This document shows positions 1 to 8,893 of a stretch of DNA of 63,041 bases, piece by piece. The position numbers were made by a program, and so were the translations under genes. The DNA is from Phycisphaerae bacterium (GTDB lineage: Bacteria > Planctomycetota > Phycisphaerae > Sedimentisphaerales > SM23-30), in the NCBI GenBank assembly GCA_016342495.1, contig JAEIOG010000017.1:1-63041 (forward strand). Reading direction: 5' to 3'. The first letter of the stretch is position 1, and every line of letters begins with the position of its first letter. The notes beneath the pieces are model-generated. The model did no database searches. It worked only from the letters and a program-made list of their open reading frames with translations, and was not told the origin of the DNA.

Positions 1-2
1 TT

Positions 3-101
3 GGTATACCCAATGTAATCGTAGGCTCAGGTCATACGATCGCCCGTCTTAAAGGTGTGCCTTGTATTGTAATCCCAATTGAGCTCAGCAGATTACAGTA
101 G
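3..101 (+). CDS. C-terminal fragment of an unidentified protein
   Basis: An open frame enters from the left edge and ends at TAG after 32 residues. It reads like the end of an alpha/beta domain: a hydrophobic strand (NVIVGSGHT) is followed by GVPCIVIPIELSRLQ. I cannot name the family from this little sequence. The frame is the only one open to the edge for more than about 15 codons, and the sigma-factor gene follows after 140 bases. It could also be a chance open frame. Confidence 0.35.
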   Translation, partial: GIPNVIVGSGHTIARLKGVPCIVIPIELSRLQ

Positions 102-241
102 ACTGTGCTCTTTCTCAAAGCCGTTTGCCGAGAAATTTATGAGTAGACGGAAAATTTTTAAGAATATTTTCATATTTAGCGCTAAAATTTCATGTATAGG
201 ACGATTAACAGACATAAAATCAGAAACATTGAGAGATTGGT

Positions 242-769
242 ATGACCAGTTTGGGCGAAAATAATTTAACAGAGCGTTTTTTACAACAGTTGATGGCTAA
301 TCAGCAACGGATTTACGCTTACATATTAACTCTGGTTCCACATGTCAGCGATGCTGACGATATTATGCAGCAGGTTACTATGGTTATGTGGCATAAATTT
401 GAGCAATTTGCCCCCGGCGGCAATTTCTTTTCATGGGGTGCGGCAATTGCCCATAATAAGGTTTTGGATTTCAGGCGTAAGCAGGCTCGCAGTAAAATGA
501 GATTTGATGATGATTTATTGCAATTGTTTGAAAAAGAAATACCAGAAGCTACTCGTGGAATGCAAGCAAAAATATCGGCACTTGAGAAATGCATGGAGAA
601 TTTATCAATTCAACAGCGAGATATTTTGCGTGATAAATATGAAAATGGCAAATCAGTAAAAATACTGTCTGGTGATCTTGGTAAATCATCCTATTCCATC
701 TATCGCGAACTTGCTCGTATACATGGATTACTTTTGAGATGTATTAATCGCAGGCTTATATGTGAGTAG
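242..769 (+). CDS. ECF-type RNA polymerase sigma-70 family sigma factor
   Basis: The 175-residue protein has the two-domain layout of a short ECF sigma factor. Region 2 (about residues 20-80) includes the acidic HVSDADDIMQQV helix and an aromatic-rich WHKFEQF stretch. A linker leads to region 4 (about 110-165), with LSIQQRDILRDKYENG and a helix-turn-helix that would bind the -35 element. Such factors direct RNA polymerase to a small regulon. The next gene encodes a FecR-type membrane protein, the usual signalling partner, so regulation through it is likely. The length is typical of planctomycetal ECF factors. The start is the ATG after GAGAGATTGGT. The regulon may include the downstream prepilin and secreted proteins, but that is inference. 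Confidence 0.9.
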   Translation: MTSLGENNLTERFLQQLMANQQRIYAYILTLVPHVSDADDIMQQVTMVMWHKFEQFAPGGNFFSWGAAIAHNKVLDFRRKQARSKMRFDDDLLQLFEKEIPEATRGMQAKISALEKCMENLSIQQRDILRDKYENGKSVKILSGDLGKSSYSIYRELARIHGLLLRCINRRLICE

Positions 770-924
770 TTGTAATTGGTAATTCGTCAGATGGGTATAC
801 TGGCAGTTACACTCATAGCAATTGAGTATGTTCATTTTACCTGCCCATAAGTTAATATACTGTAAGGCTTTAGCGTTGGCTCTGCCAGATTAAATCATAC
901 CCTTTGGGTATAAAAGAGTTATTT

Positions 925-2589
925 ATGAATGATGTCAATAAATATGAACTATGTCGTCTTATCGTTGCAATGCAAGATGAGACTATCAGCCAACAGGAAT
1001 TTGTTTTGTTGCAGGAACTGCTTCGTAATGATTTTGAGGCGAGAAAAGTATATTATGATTTTTTAATCAGTCACATAGGTCTTAGTAAGGGTAGCAATGC
1101 AATAACTCACTTGCAATTCGCCCAGGAGTCACAATCTCAGCAGGAATCAGATGTATTTAAAGAAGTTATTGAGGACCAGATAGAACTCCAGATACTGGAG
1201 TCACAGAAGAAAGAGCTCGAAAAATCGCAAACTGTCTCTCACAGAACAACTGTTAACCAAAGGTCAAGAAGCACCTTGCCATCCTATAAGTCTATTTTTA
1301 GAGTTGGTGGTGGCATAGCGGCTATGATTTTTGTTGCTTTTTTATTGACCGCAGCGGAACGTTTTGTGGCACAATCAAAATTTTCGAGGGTGGCTATAGC
1401 TGAAATTGTAGAACAGATGGAAGTGGTATGGGATTCGTCGACTGAATTTAAGCAGGGCGGTAAAATATATCCTGGCGACTTAAAATTATCTGGTGGTTGG
1501 TGTAAAATCAAAATGAAATCTGGTGTTGATTTGATTTTGCAGGGAAAAGTTGATATTACTTTAGAAAGCCAAAGTAGTGTTTATTTGCATTCTGGTAAAG
1601 TTTTCGCGGAAATCGACGGAGATAATGGTCTTGGTTTTAAAGTAAGAACTCCTACCATGTCTGCTATTGATTTAGGCACAGGCTTTGCCGTCAGTGTTGA
1701 TGAAAATGATAATAGCGAATTACATGTTTATGATGGTCAGGTTTGTATTGTCGCAAATGTTGATTCCGAAGAAAAAAATAGAGAATATGTCTCTTCGGGC
1801 CAGGCCAAACGAGTCAAGGCTGGCACAGATAGAATCGATGCTATTGAATTCAATCAGTTTGCATTTGACCGGGCGGTACCTTCAGCTTATGAATTGGCGG
1901 TAAAAAGATTAAAACCTGTTGAATATTGGCGTTTTGAAGAAAGTGTTTTTGAACGGTTTGTTTCCGATATTAATACCATAAATCTTGAAAGTTCATATCC
2001 TACTTCAGTTGCTTTCACAGAAGGTCCTTCTCTGGGGGAAGGTGTGAAGAATCGAGCTTTATATCTGGATGGCCAAAACAGTTTCGCTGATATCAAACGC
2101 AATATTCCAATAATTTCCGATAATCCTGATGGCTATACCTATTGCTTTTGGCTATACTTCGAGCAATCGGGCAAGCAAATGATTATTTTGGAAAAAATGG
2201 GTGTAAACAACAATTATAGAGTTTTGTCGCTTGATGAAGATGACAGACTGACTCATTCTTATATAACTTCAAATCCATGGAAAAGTTTTCCCTATAATAC
2301 AAAGCAGCCTTTGGAAAAAAGTCAATGGTATTTTGTTGCGATTACTGGCCACATTGGCAAGGCTAAGAATATTTATATTAATGGCAAAGATCAATCAAAT
2401 AAAACTGTAGGTAATTTGGCTTCTACTCCGGTTAATCTGCCTGTTATGCAAATTGGCCAAAGTGATGAAATACCACAGAGTATAATTGGCAGGTCTTTTA
2501 TCGGTGCTGTCGATGAACTTGCTATTTTTAATAGAGTATTAAATGAACAGGAAATTCAGCACCTTTATGATTGTGCTGTTGGATATTAA
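925..2589 (+). CDS. FecR-domain membrane protein with C-terminal LamG domain
   Basis: This 554-residue protein has a cytoplasmic helical N-terminus (1-120) resembling anti-sigma segments, one membrane span near 127-145 (IFVAFLLTA), a FecR beta-domain at about 190-285 (IYPGDLKLSGGW, VRTPTMSAIDLGTGFAV) and a LamG/concanavalin-like domain at about 330-550 (WRFEE, FCFWLYF-like strands, final GAVDELAIFNRVL). FecR proteins relay envelope signals to ECF sigma factors. Here the extracytoplasmic part is fused to a likely ligand-binding LamG domain, and the sigma gene lies 155 bases upstream. I chose ATG 925, which has AAAAGAG six bases before it, over an in-frame TTG at 904. No polysaccharide ligand can be deduced. 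Confidence 0.85.
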   Translation: MNDVNKYELCRLIVAMQDETISQQEFVLLQELLRNDFEARKVYYDFLISHIGLSKGSNAITHLQFAQESQSQQESDVFKEVIEDQIELQILESQKKELEKSQTVSHRTTVNQRSRSTLPSYKSIFRVGGGIAAMIFVAFLLTAAERFVAQSKFSRVAIAEIVEQMEVVWDSSTEFKQGGKIYPGDLKLSGGWCKIKMKSGVDLILQGKVDITLESQSSVYLHSGKVFAEIDGDNGLGFKVRTPTMSAIDLGTGFAVSVDENDNSELHVYDGQVCIVANVDSEEKNREYVSSGQAKRVKAGTDRIDAIEFNQFAFDRAVPSAYELAVKRLKPVEYWRFEESVFERFVSDINTINLESSYPTSVAFTEGPSLGEGVKNRALYLDGQNSFADIKRNIPIISDNPDGYTYCFWLYFEQSGKQMIILEKMGVNNNYRVLSLDEDDRLTHSYITSNPWKSFPYNTKQPLEKSQWYFVAITGHIGKAKNIYINGKDQSNKTVGNLASTPVNLPVMQIGQSDEIPQSIIGRSFIGAVDELAIFNRVLNEQEIQHLYDCAVGY

Positions 2590-2609
2590 TTTTTTAAGAG
2601 GGTGGTAGT

Positions 2610-3476
2610 ATGGTTTTTATGAAAAAACAAAAAGGTTTTACATTAATTGAGTTATTAGTAGTTATTTCGATTATTGCCTTATTGGTATCAATTTTGATGC
2701 CAGCTTTGTCAAAAGCCAGAGAAAAGGCTAAATTAGTCGTTTGCTCCAGCAATCAGCATCAGTTGGTTTTAGGGGTTATTGCGTATCATAGCGATAATGA
2801 CGGCAATTTTCCGCCTCATTCAACAAAAGTCGCCAGGCCAAACCTTTTGGCTAGAAATAAAAATACCGGTGATGACTATCAGTATCGTTATATTGGCAAG
2901 TATCTCCCTGAAGTTAATGTGTTTAATTGTCCCATGTCAAATTTTGATGCTCAATCCAGATGGGATTTTGGTGGTCAGGAATATACTTATCAACAATTAT
3001 ATGAAAATAAAGACGATTGGTTTGCCAGTGTTCAGACTGATTTATCCTGTTCTTATGTATTGCTTTGGAGCTATGAAAAATATGCTGCTTTTCCAGCCAA
3101 CAACAGTGATAACAACCCCGATACCCGGATTCCGCCAAAACCTTTTATGGGGCCAGGTAAAAGAACTAAGAATAAATTACTGGTTTGTGATTCATTTTAT
3201 TTTTCAAATGCTTTAACCCCACAGAATCGCTGGACATGTAATCACAAATTTAAAGGTGCCAGCAAAAGTAGCAGCAAAACTAATCCATATTATGTCGCTG
3301 GTTCTCCTGGTCTTGAAACTGAACTGGATACAAATACCGATTTGCAAAATATCCCATTAAATGCTGGATACTCCGATGGCAGTGTTAGACGTTACCAATC
3401 TGGCGAATCGGTAAGGCAGCAGGCAGTTTCTGGCTGGGCAGCTACATATTTGCCGCCTATTCAGATGTGGAAATAA
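2610..3476 (+). CDS. Type II prepilin-like protein (DUF1559-like)
   Basis: The N-terminus carries a textbook class III signal: KGFTLIELLVVISIIALL, with cleavage expected after Gly by a prepilin peptidase and the conserved Glu at +5. The hydrophobic helix would anchor the protein in the inner membrane or assemble it into a pseudopilus. The rest (about 250 residues) is a globular domain that ends with GYSDGSVRRYQ, like the DG-containing end of the many planctomycetal DUF1559-type prepilins. It sits between the FecR-LamG gene and secreted LamG proteins, with a GAGGG ribosome site. An internal ATG nine bases later (MKKQKGF) is an alternative start. The role in surface assembly or secretion is unknown. 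Confidence 0.85.
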   Translation: MVFMKKQKGFTLIELLVVISIIALLVSILMPALSKAREKAKLVVCSSNQHQLVLGVIAYHSDNDGNFPPHSTKVARPNLLARNKNTGDDYQYRYIGKYLPEVNVFNCPMSNFDAQSRWDFGGQEYTYQQLYENKDDWFASVQTDLSCSYVLLWSYEKYAAFPANNSDNNPDTRIPPKPFMGPGKRTKNKLLVCDSFYFSNALTPQNRWTCNHKFKGASKSSSKTNPYYVAGSPGLETELDTNTDLQNIPLNAGYSDGSVRRYQSGESVRQQAVSGWAATYLPPIQMWK

Positions 3477-3545
3477 TAACAAAATGTGCTTAAAGATATT
3501 AATTAAATGTTAAGTTTTTTATTCTAATTAAAATGGAGGTGTATA

Positions 3546-5480
3546 ATGAACAAATTTTTATTGTTGGGTATTGTAGTTGCATTGATGTGCAATTTTGCTT
3601 GTGCTGAAGTATTTTTCAGCGATGGTATGGAAGGGGCCCCTAACCCTGCTAACATGGATCAGTATAGTCCACCACTGGCAACATGGTTTTGTCCTGCTGG
3701 TATTGATGGTGCTGAAAATGAAGCCCCTTCAGTTATTGCTATAAACAGTGCTTTGCCCGGTGGTACCGATGGGGCAGACAATGCTACTGGCTATGCTATG
3801 CGTTTGGGCTATGCCTATGACTCAGTATCGCTTCGGGTTGCGTTGACTGATACCTGGCAGGAAGGCAAGTCCTACACTCTTGGCTTTGATTATGGTGGTA
3901 AGGATCATGGAACCCATCATAGCAAAAATTTCCAGGTTTTAATTAAAGCTTATGATGCACTCACTCAAGCCTGGACTGACGTAGTGCCATCTCAAACTTT
4001 TTCAGCTGAATTTGAAACATGGCAACATGGTGAAATTCAAATTATTCCTGATGCTACCACCGCGGGAAAGCAAATCCAGATTTTTTTCTATAAAGACGCA
4101 AATACAGCATTCAAATTCATTGATAATGTTGAATTGGTAGATGATACTTTTGTTACTCCCCTTAATCCATTAAAGAACCAGCAGGATGTTTCAATAACAC
4201 CTGCTTTTCAATGGCAGCTTCAAGATGGCGCTGGTTTTACTCCTGAAAAATATGTCTTGCAGTATCGCATAGATGACCCTAACTGGGAAACTACAGGGAC
4301 TGTATCAATTGACCCTGCGGTTTCGGGTGTACAGCCCACAGCAGCCCTTGATTTTGAATCACAATATTATTGGCGAGTTTTGGTTTATGATACAGCTACT
4401 ACTTTCCAAACCAGCGACGATTGGACATTTACTACTGTAGCTGCTACGCCTCTGATAATTACTCAGCCAGCAGATGTTTTAGTTGACCCGGGTCAGGATG
4501 CTGAATTTTCTGTTGTAGCAATTAATCCTGCTACTGATGATGACACAGGCTTGACTTATAAATGGTTCAAAGTTGGTCAGACTGGCAGTCTTGGCACAGA
4601 AAGCACCCTGATTATTTCTGCGGTTCAGGAAGAAAATGAAGCTGAATATTTTTGTACTGTCTATCGCAACGGATTATCTGCCGATACTGATGTTGCCATG
4701 TTGGCTGTTAAAACTCTTGAGGCTCACTGGACTATGGATCAGGCAGACTTTGATGGCACTTATTATCTTGATATCAGTGGCCATGATCATCATGCCGATC
4801 CGAATGGAACCCCGGTATTTTCTACAGGTGCCAACGAAGCCGAAAATGGTGCAGTTACACTTAACCCTGCTAATGGCTGGGCTACCGCTGGAACATGGAA
4901 TCCTTCTGAATATTCTAACAGCCTGACCTTAAGTGCATGGGTTAGCTGGGATGGTACCGTTGATACTAATGGTATAATTTGTAAGCGTGATGGCTGGGGC
5001 CCCGCTGAAGGAATGTGGCAATGGACAGTTAACAGCTCTGGTTTGATGTGGTTAGCTAATGGCAGTGTGTCAGCCTGGACACCAGGTCATGTTCCTGTAT
5101 TACAAGATCAGTGGCATCATTTATGTATGACGATTGATGCCGATGGTCTTACAAAAGCCTTTGTTAATGGAATACAATTTAATCAAACTTATAACTTTAT
5201 TATGGGTGATAAGACTGATTCACTGCTTCTTATTGGTATTATCGATAATGATCCTTTGACTCGCGTATTTAATGGGTCTTTAGACGACATACGAATTTAC
5301 AATTATGCACGTACACCAGAACAGGTAATCGAAGATTATTATGCAATCAGCGAAACAGCTATTTGTTTGAATAAACCTGTAATGGATGTTAATGATGATT
5401 GTATTGTAGATTTAAAAGATATGGAGATTTTGTTGAGCCAATGGCTCGATTGTGGCCTGGTGCCAGATTGTCTGCAATAA
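3546..5480 (+). CDS. Secreted multidomain Fn3/Ig/LamG protein with dockerin-like tail
   Basis: The 644-residue exported protein starts with a signal peptide (cleavage probably after NFACA). A jelly-roll-like module follows (about 22-205), then an Fn3-like segment (about 210-300, YYWRVLVYD), an Ig-like domain (about 300-395, LTYKWFK and AEYFCTVYRNG) and a LamG domain (about 395-600, HWTMDQ, WHHLCMTIDADG, LDDIRIYNYA). The last 30 residues are a Cys-bracketed, Asp-rich dockerin-like half repeat (DVNDDCIVDLKD, then QWLDCG). LamG and Ig modules usually bind glycans or proteins; no catalytic domain is visible. It heads a series of four related secreted proteins. A GGAGG site precedes the ATG. Confidence 0.85.
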   Translation: MNKFLLLGIVVALMCNFACAEVFFSDGMEGAPNPANMDQYSPPLATWFCPAGIDGAENEAPSVIAINSALPGGTDGADNATGYAMRLGYAYDSVSLRVALTDTWQEGKSYTLGFDYGGKDHGTHHSKNFQVLIKAYDALTQAWTDVVPSQTFSAEFETWQHGEIQIIPDATTAGKQIQIFFYKDANTAFKFIDNVELVDDTFVTPLNPLKNQQDVSITPAFQWQLQDGAGFTPEKYVLQYRIDDPNWETTGTVSIDPAVSGVQPTAALDFESQYYWRVLVYDTATTFQTSDDWTFTTVAATPLIITQPADVLVDPGQDAEFSVVAINPATDDDTGLTYKWFKVGQTGSLGTESTLIISAVQEENEAEYFCTVYRNGLSADTDVAMLAVKTLEAHWTMDQADFDGTYYLDISGHDHHADPNGTPVFSTGANEAENGAVTLNPANGWATAGTWNPSEYSNSLTLSAWVSWDGTVDTNGIICKRDGWGPAEGMWQWTVNSSGLMWLANGSVSAWTPGHVPVLQDQWHHLCMTIDADGLTKAFVNGIQFNQTYNFIMGDKTDSLLLIGIIDNDPLTRVFNGSLDDIRIYNYARTPEQVIEDYYAISETAICLNKPVMDVNDDCIVDLKDMEILLSQWLDCGLVPDCLQ

Positions 5481-5528
5481 ACTGTATGTTAGTTATAATA
5501 TTAAATATTTATAAAAAAGGATAAAACC

Positions 5529-7412
5529 ATGAAAAAAATAATATATACATTGATGATTCTTTTGTTTTGTGCCAGTTTAGCTCAAGCTAATCTGATTAAA
5601 AATCCAAGTTTTGAACATAATTATCAGACTGATGGCGATTCTGCTAATTGGCCTTTAGCCGACTATTGGATTTCCTCTGGTGCTAGTGTTGCCGACACGG
5701 CTGCATTAGGAGCTCAAGATGGCACATGGCGTGCTTTTACTAGCACTACAGCACAAACTTTAGAGCAGTTGACAGATCATTTGCTAATAGAAAATGAAAT
5801 TATTAAGTTGGGTTTCTTTGTTAATTCTGCGGTTGCAGGCAGAGGGTTCACTGGCCAACTTTACTATGATGATAATGGAACCTTAGTTGATATTGATGGT
5901 TGGCAGTTACAAATAATCGCTGATGGCGATACTTCGGCCTGGCAGGGTGATACTACTGAATTTAAGGTTGAATCAGGTCAGGATTATATTGGCAAAGCCA
6001 TAGGTATTCGTTTCGTTGGTTCAGCTGGCTTTAAAGGACTGGATATGGTTACTTTAGAGGCTTTGCCTGTTTCATTAATCAGTCCAAATGATGGCCAAAC
6101 TGATGTTCTGTTCACGTCTACTCAATTGCAATGGTCTGTTATTAATGGCTGGGCATGTGATCTTTACTTTGGTAAGGATTCTTCTGAAGGTAATTTTCCG
6201 TTGCTGGTTGAAAATCAGGTGATTTCTACTTATGATTTGACAGACCTTGATCCTAATAGCGTTTATTACTGGCGAGTTGATGCGATTGATCCCAATGATG
6301 GCAGTCCCAATCGTATCGAAGGGCAGGTATGGAGTTTTAAGACAGCACAACCTAAACCTATCATTGATACTGATCCGGCTGAGCAATTAATTGCTTCAGG
6401 GGAAAATGCTGTTTATTCAGTTCAGGCCAGAAATCCTTATACTAATGATGCCACTAATCTGACTTATCAATGGTATAAATATGTTGATGGGGTTAATGAT
6501 ACTCTTTTGGCCAATGGCATCGAATATAGCGATGTTGACCAGAACGTCATGACTGTTCTAACTGCTGATATTGCCGACGAGGGTGATTATTATTGTATTG
6601 TTTCATTAAATACCTCTGCAACTCAGTCAGCTTTGGCTATGCTGAATATCAAACGCTTGATAGGATATTGGCCTTTCGATAATGATACCACCGATGCCGA
6701 AGGCGATAGCGATGGCGTAACTACCAATACCAATTATGAGCCAGGTATTATCGCTGATGGTCAGGCTATTCAGTTTAACCCTACTGATGATTCTGTTGCT
6801 GTTTCGACAGATGCTCATCGCAATACTGCTTTCACTTTGAGCTGGTGGGATAGAGCCCATGAATCTTTGTTTGGTGGCTCATGGGAATCTATGGTAGCAT
6901 CAGGACCAACAACAGGCTATGAAATATTTGAGGCCGACCGTTACAACCAGAGACGCTATGCAATGGGTTTCAATGTTTCAGCAGGTGCTTTTGCGTATAC
7001 TCCTACCGGTGAACTTCTTGTCAGGGGCCAATGGAACTTTACAGCGGTTACCTTTGACCCGGAAACTAAAGTTTCTGTCTGGTATATTAATGGAGAACCA
7101 CTAACTCAATTACAAAATGACAATTTTGTTGGCTTTGACACAGAATTATTCATTGGAAATTGTCGCAGTGGGACTCAGCCCTATATTGGTGCTATTGATG
7201 ACCTGAAATTTTATAATTATGCCATGAGCAATGTTGATATCGCTTTAGCATATAATGCTGTCACTGGACAGTCGGTTTGCGCTGATAGGCCAACCATGGA
7301 CGTTTCAGGTCCAGATGGAACCCCTGACTGCCGAGTGAACTTGTATGATTTTGCCGTGATGGCCAGCCAATGGATGGATTGTGGCATGGTCCCAGCAAGT
7401 GTATGTCCCTAA
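5529..7412 (+). CDS. Secreted multidomain Fn3/Ig/LamG protein, paralogue of the preceding gene
   Basis: This 627-residue protein repeats the preceding gene's plan. It has a signal peptide (SLAQA), an N-terminal module starting NLIKNPSFEHN (about 21-175), an Fn3-like segment (180-275, YYWRVDAIDPND), an Ig-like domain (280-375, LTYQWYKY and DYYCIVSLN), a LamG domain (about 378-575, IGYWPFDNDTTD, IDDLKFYNYAM) and the Cys-bracketed tail (TPDCRVNLYDF, then QWMDCG). The N-terminal module recurs almost residue for residue in the PhoD-like protein two genes downstream. It is probably extracellular or surface-bound, with a binding rather than catalytic role. A strong terminator hairpin follows the stop codon. 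Confidence 0.85.
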   Translation: MKKIIYTLMILLFCASLAQANLIKNPSFEHNYQTDGDSANWPLADYWISSGASVADTAALGAQDGTWRAFTSTTAQTLEQLTDHLLIENEIIKLGFFVNSAVAGRGFTGQLYYDDNGTLVDIDGWQLQIIADGDTSAWQGDTTEFKVESGQDYIGKAIGIRFVGSAGFKGLDMVTLEALPVSLISPNDGQTDVLFTSTQLQWSVINGWACDLYFGKDSSEGNFPLLVENQVISTYDLTDLDPNSVYYWRVDAIDPNDGSPNRIEGQVWSFKTAQPKPIIDTDPAEQLIASGENAVYSVQARNPYTNDATNLTYQWYKYVDGVNDTLLANGIEYSDVDQNVMTVLTADIADEGDYYCIVSLNTSATQSALAMLNIKRLIGYWPFDNDTTDAEGDSDGVTTNTNYEPGIIADGQAIQFNPTDDSVAVSTDAHRNTAFTLSWWDRAHESLFGGSWESMVASGPTTGYEIFEADRYNQRRYAMGFNVSAGAFAYTPTGELLVRGQWNFTAVTFDPETKVSVWYINGEPLTQLQNDNFVGFDTELFIGNCRSGTQPYIGAIDDLKFYNYAMSNVDIALAYNAVTGQSVCADRPTMDVSGPDGTPDCRVNLYDFAVMASQWMDCGMVPASVCP

Positions 7413-7439
7413 ATTTTAATTACGTTTGAGTTTTTTATA

Positions 7440-7484
7440 CTAATTGTCGAGATTGATAATAAAGATCTCGACAATTAGTTTTTT
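7440..7484 (+). terminator. Strong intrinsic terminator
   Basis: A perfect 14-bp stem (CTAATTGTCGAGAT at 7440-7453 paired with 7465-7478) with an 11-base loop is followed directly by six T residues. It lies 28 bases after the stop of the second LamG protein and would separate it from the next secreted-protein gene. Confidence 0.9.
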
Positions 7485-7506
7485 CGCATAAGCAAAGGAT
7501 GTGAAA

Positions 7507-8874
7507 ATGAGAATTGGGATAATAATATTATTATTAATGTGTTTTCAGGTTTTTGCCATCGAGATACCTATAGAAAACTATAGTGGTGAAATTAATGATA
7601 ATATTGACCGCCAGGTGATAAGTGACCCTGCCGTAACCGGTTGGGATGGTTTAGGTCAGGTAATATTAGGTGAAGTTGCCCCAGACAATGGCGACTGGCG
7701 TTTGAGTATTGAAGATAGTGGCTATATTTTTAATATGACCGAACATTATATCAGTGCAGGTGACCAGTTTACTTTGACATTTGATTCCAGTTCCTTTTCA
7801 GGACTTCCTGAGTCAGTTACTGCCCAGCTTTATGTAGATGACAACACCAGTAAAGTAATTATTCATTCAGAAATTTTCAACTTTAGTGTTTTAGAACGCG
7901 GTATATGGCAGACTTTTATTTTAACTTTTGATGTTCCTCGTGATGCTGAATATATTGGTAAAACTATAGGAATTCAATTTGTCGGCCCCGATGGAGGTGA
8001 TGCGAGATATTTATCGGTAGACGACATTCACCTTGACCTTCAGCGAACAGGGCAGATAATAATAAGCCCCTTCGATACGCCAATTCGATTGTTTGAAAGA
8101 GAGCAAAGCAGTTGTTTGCTAAATATTACATTGAATATGCCACCTTTAGCCGATGTTGTAATTAATATGTCAGTTAATCCATCAGGTCAGGTAGCTATAG
8201 CTGATAATAGCCCTTTGGTATTTACCCCCTTAAATTGGAACCAACCCCAGCAAATACAACTCAATGCTGTAAATGATTCCGATATAGAAGGTACACAAAT
8301 TATTAATCTTCTGCTTGATTCTTCCAGCCCCGATTCTTTTTTCGATAATCTCCAAAACAGTGATTGCGATATTACTATTATCGATGATGATAAAGCGGGT
8401 ATCACTATCGATACCCCACCGGAAATATTGGTCGATGAAGTTGGTTCTAAAACTATCCAATACCAGTTTTTTATTCATAAACAATTTCAGGGTAGCTTAT
8501 CATTAATAATAGAAGATACCGCTGACCCTGACCAGGTTGAAATTATCCCCAATTCTTTCACTTTTTCATCTTCAGACTGGTTTGAAACACGCACTGTAAC
8601 TATTCGGGCTATCGATGATGATATTCTGGAAGACCTTCAGCATAATACAATATTAAGCCACCGATTTATTGGTGATGATAGCGAATATTTATCTATTGAT
8701 CCTATTGACTTGCAAGTCATAATAGTAGAAAATGATTGCGGGGCCTGGGGCTATGTGGCTGCCGATATAAATAAAGATTGTATTGTTGATTTTGCCGATT
8801 TTGCTATTATTGCATCTGAATGGCTTAGCTGTAGTTGGCCCGGACAAGCTGACTGTGTAAATTACCTGCCTTAG
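7507..8874 (+). CDS. Secreted Calx-beta-like protein with dockerin-like tail
   Basis: The 455-residue protein has a signal peptide (MCFQVFA). A beta-rich module (about 20-175) contains GDWRLSIEDSGY and YIGKTIGIQFVGPDGG, matching the jelly-roll module of its neighbours. Two Calx-beta-like repeats follow (about 180-295 and 300-405), visible from repeated VFTPLNWNQPQQIQLNAVND and FTFSSSDWFETRTVTIRAID strands, each ending in acidic DDD-type loops likely to bind calcium. The C-terminus is the family tail (DINKDCIVDFADF, then SEWLSC). I chose ATG 7507, seven bases after AAGGA, over the GTG at 7501, which would sit on the ribosome site. It lacks the LamG domain of its paralogues. Confidence 0.8.
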   Translation: MRIGIIILLLMCFQVFAIEIPIENYSGEINDNIDRQVISDPAVTGWDGLGQVILGEVAPDNGDWRLSIEDSGYIFNMTEHYISAGDQFTLTFDSSSFSGLPESVTAQLYVDDNTSKVIIHSEIFNFSVLERGIWQTFILTFDVPRDAEYIGKTIGIQFVGPDGGDARYLSVDDIHLDLQRTGQIIISPFDTPIRLFEREQSSCLLNITLNMPPLADVVINMSVNPSGQVAIADNSPLVFTPLNWNQPQQIQLNAVNDSDIEGTQIINLLLDSSSPDSFFDNLQNSDCDITIIDDDKAGITIDTPPEILVDEVGSKTIQYQFFIHKQFQGSLSLIIEDTADPDQVEIIPNSFTFSSSDWFETRTVTIRAIDDDILEDLQHNTILSHRFIGDDSEYLSIDPIDLQVIIVENDCGAWGYVAADINKDCIVDFADFAIIASEWLSCSWPGQADCVNYLP

Positions 8875-8893
8875 AAATGAACGAGGTTTTAAT

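Noticed and set aside
904..924. TTG start that would lengthen the FecR-LamG protein by seven residues
   Set aside because: ATG 925 has a well-placed AAAAGAG site; the TTG has none.
7440..7484. Possible regulator-binding palindrome
   Set aside because: The perfect stem with immediate T-run after a gene end is better explained as a terminator.
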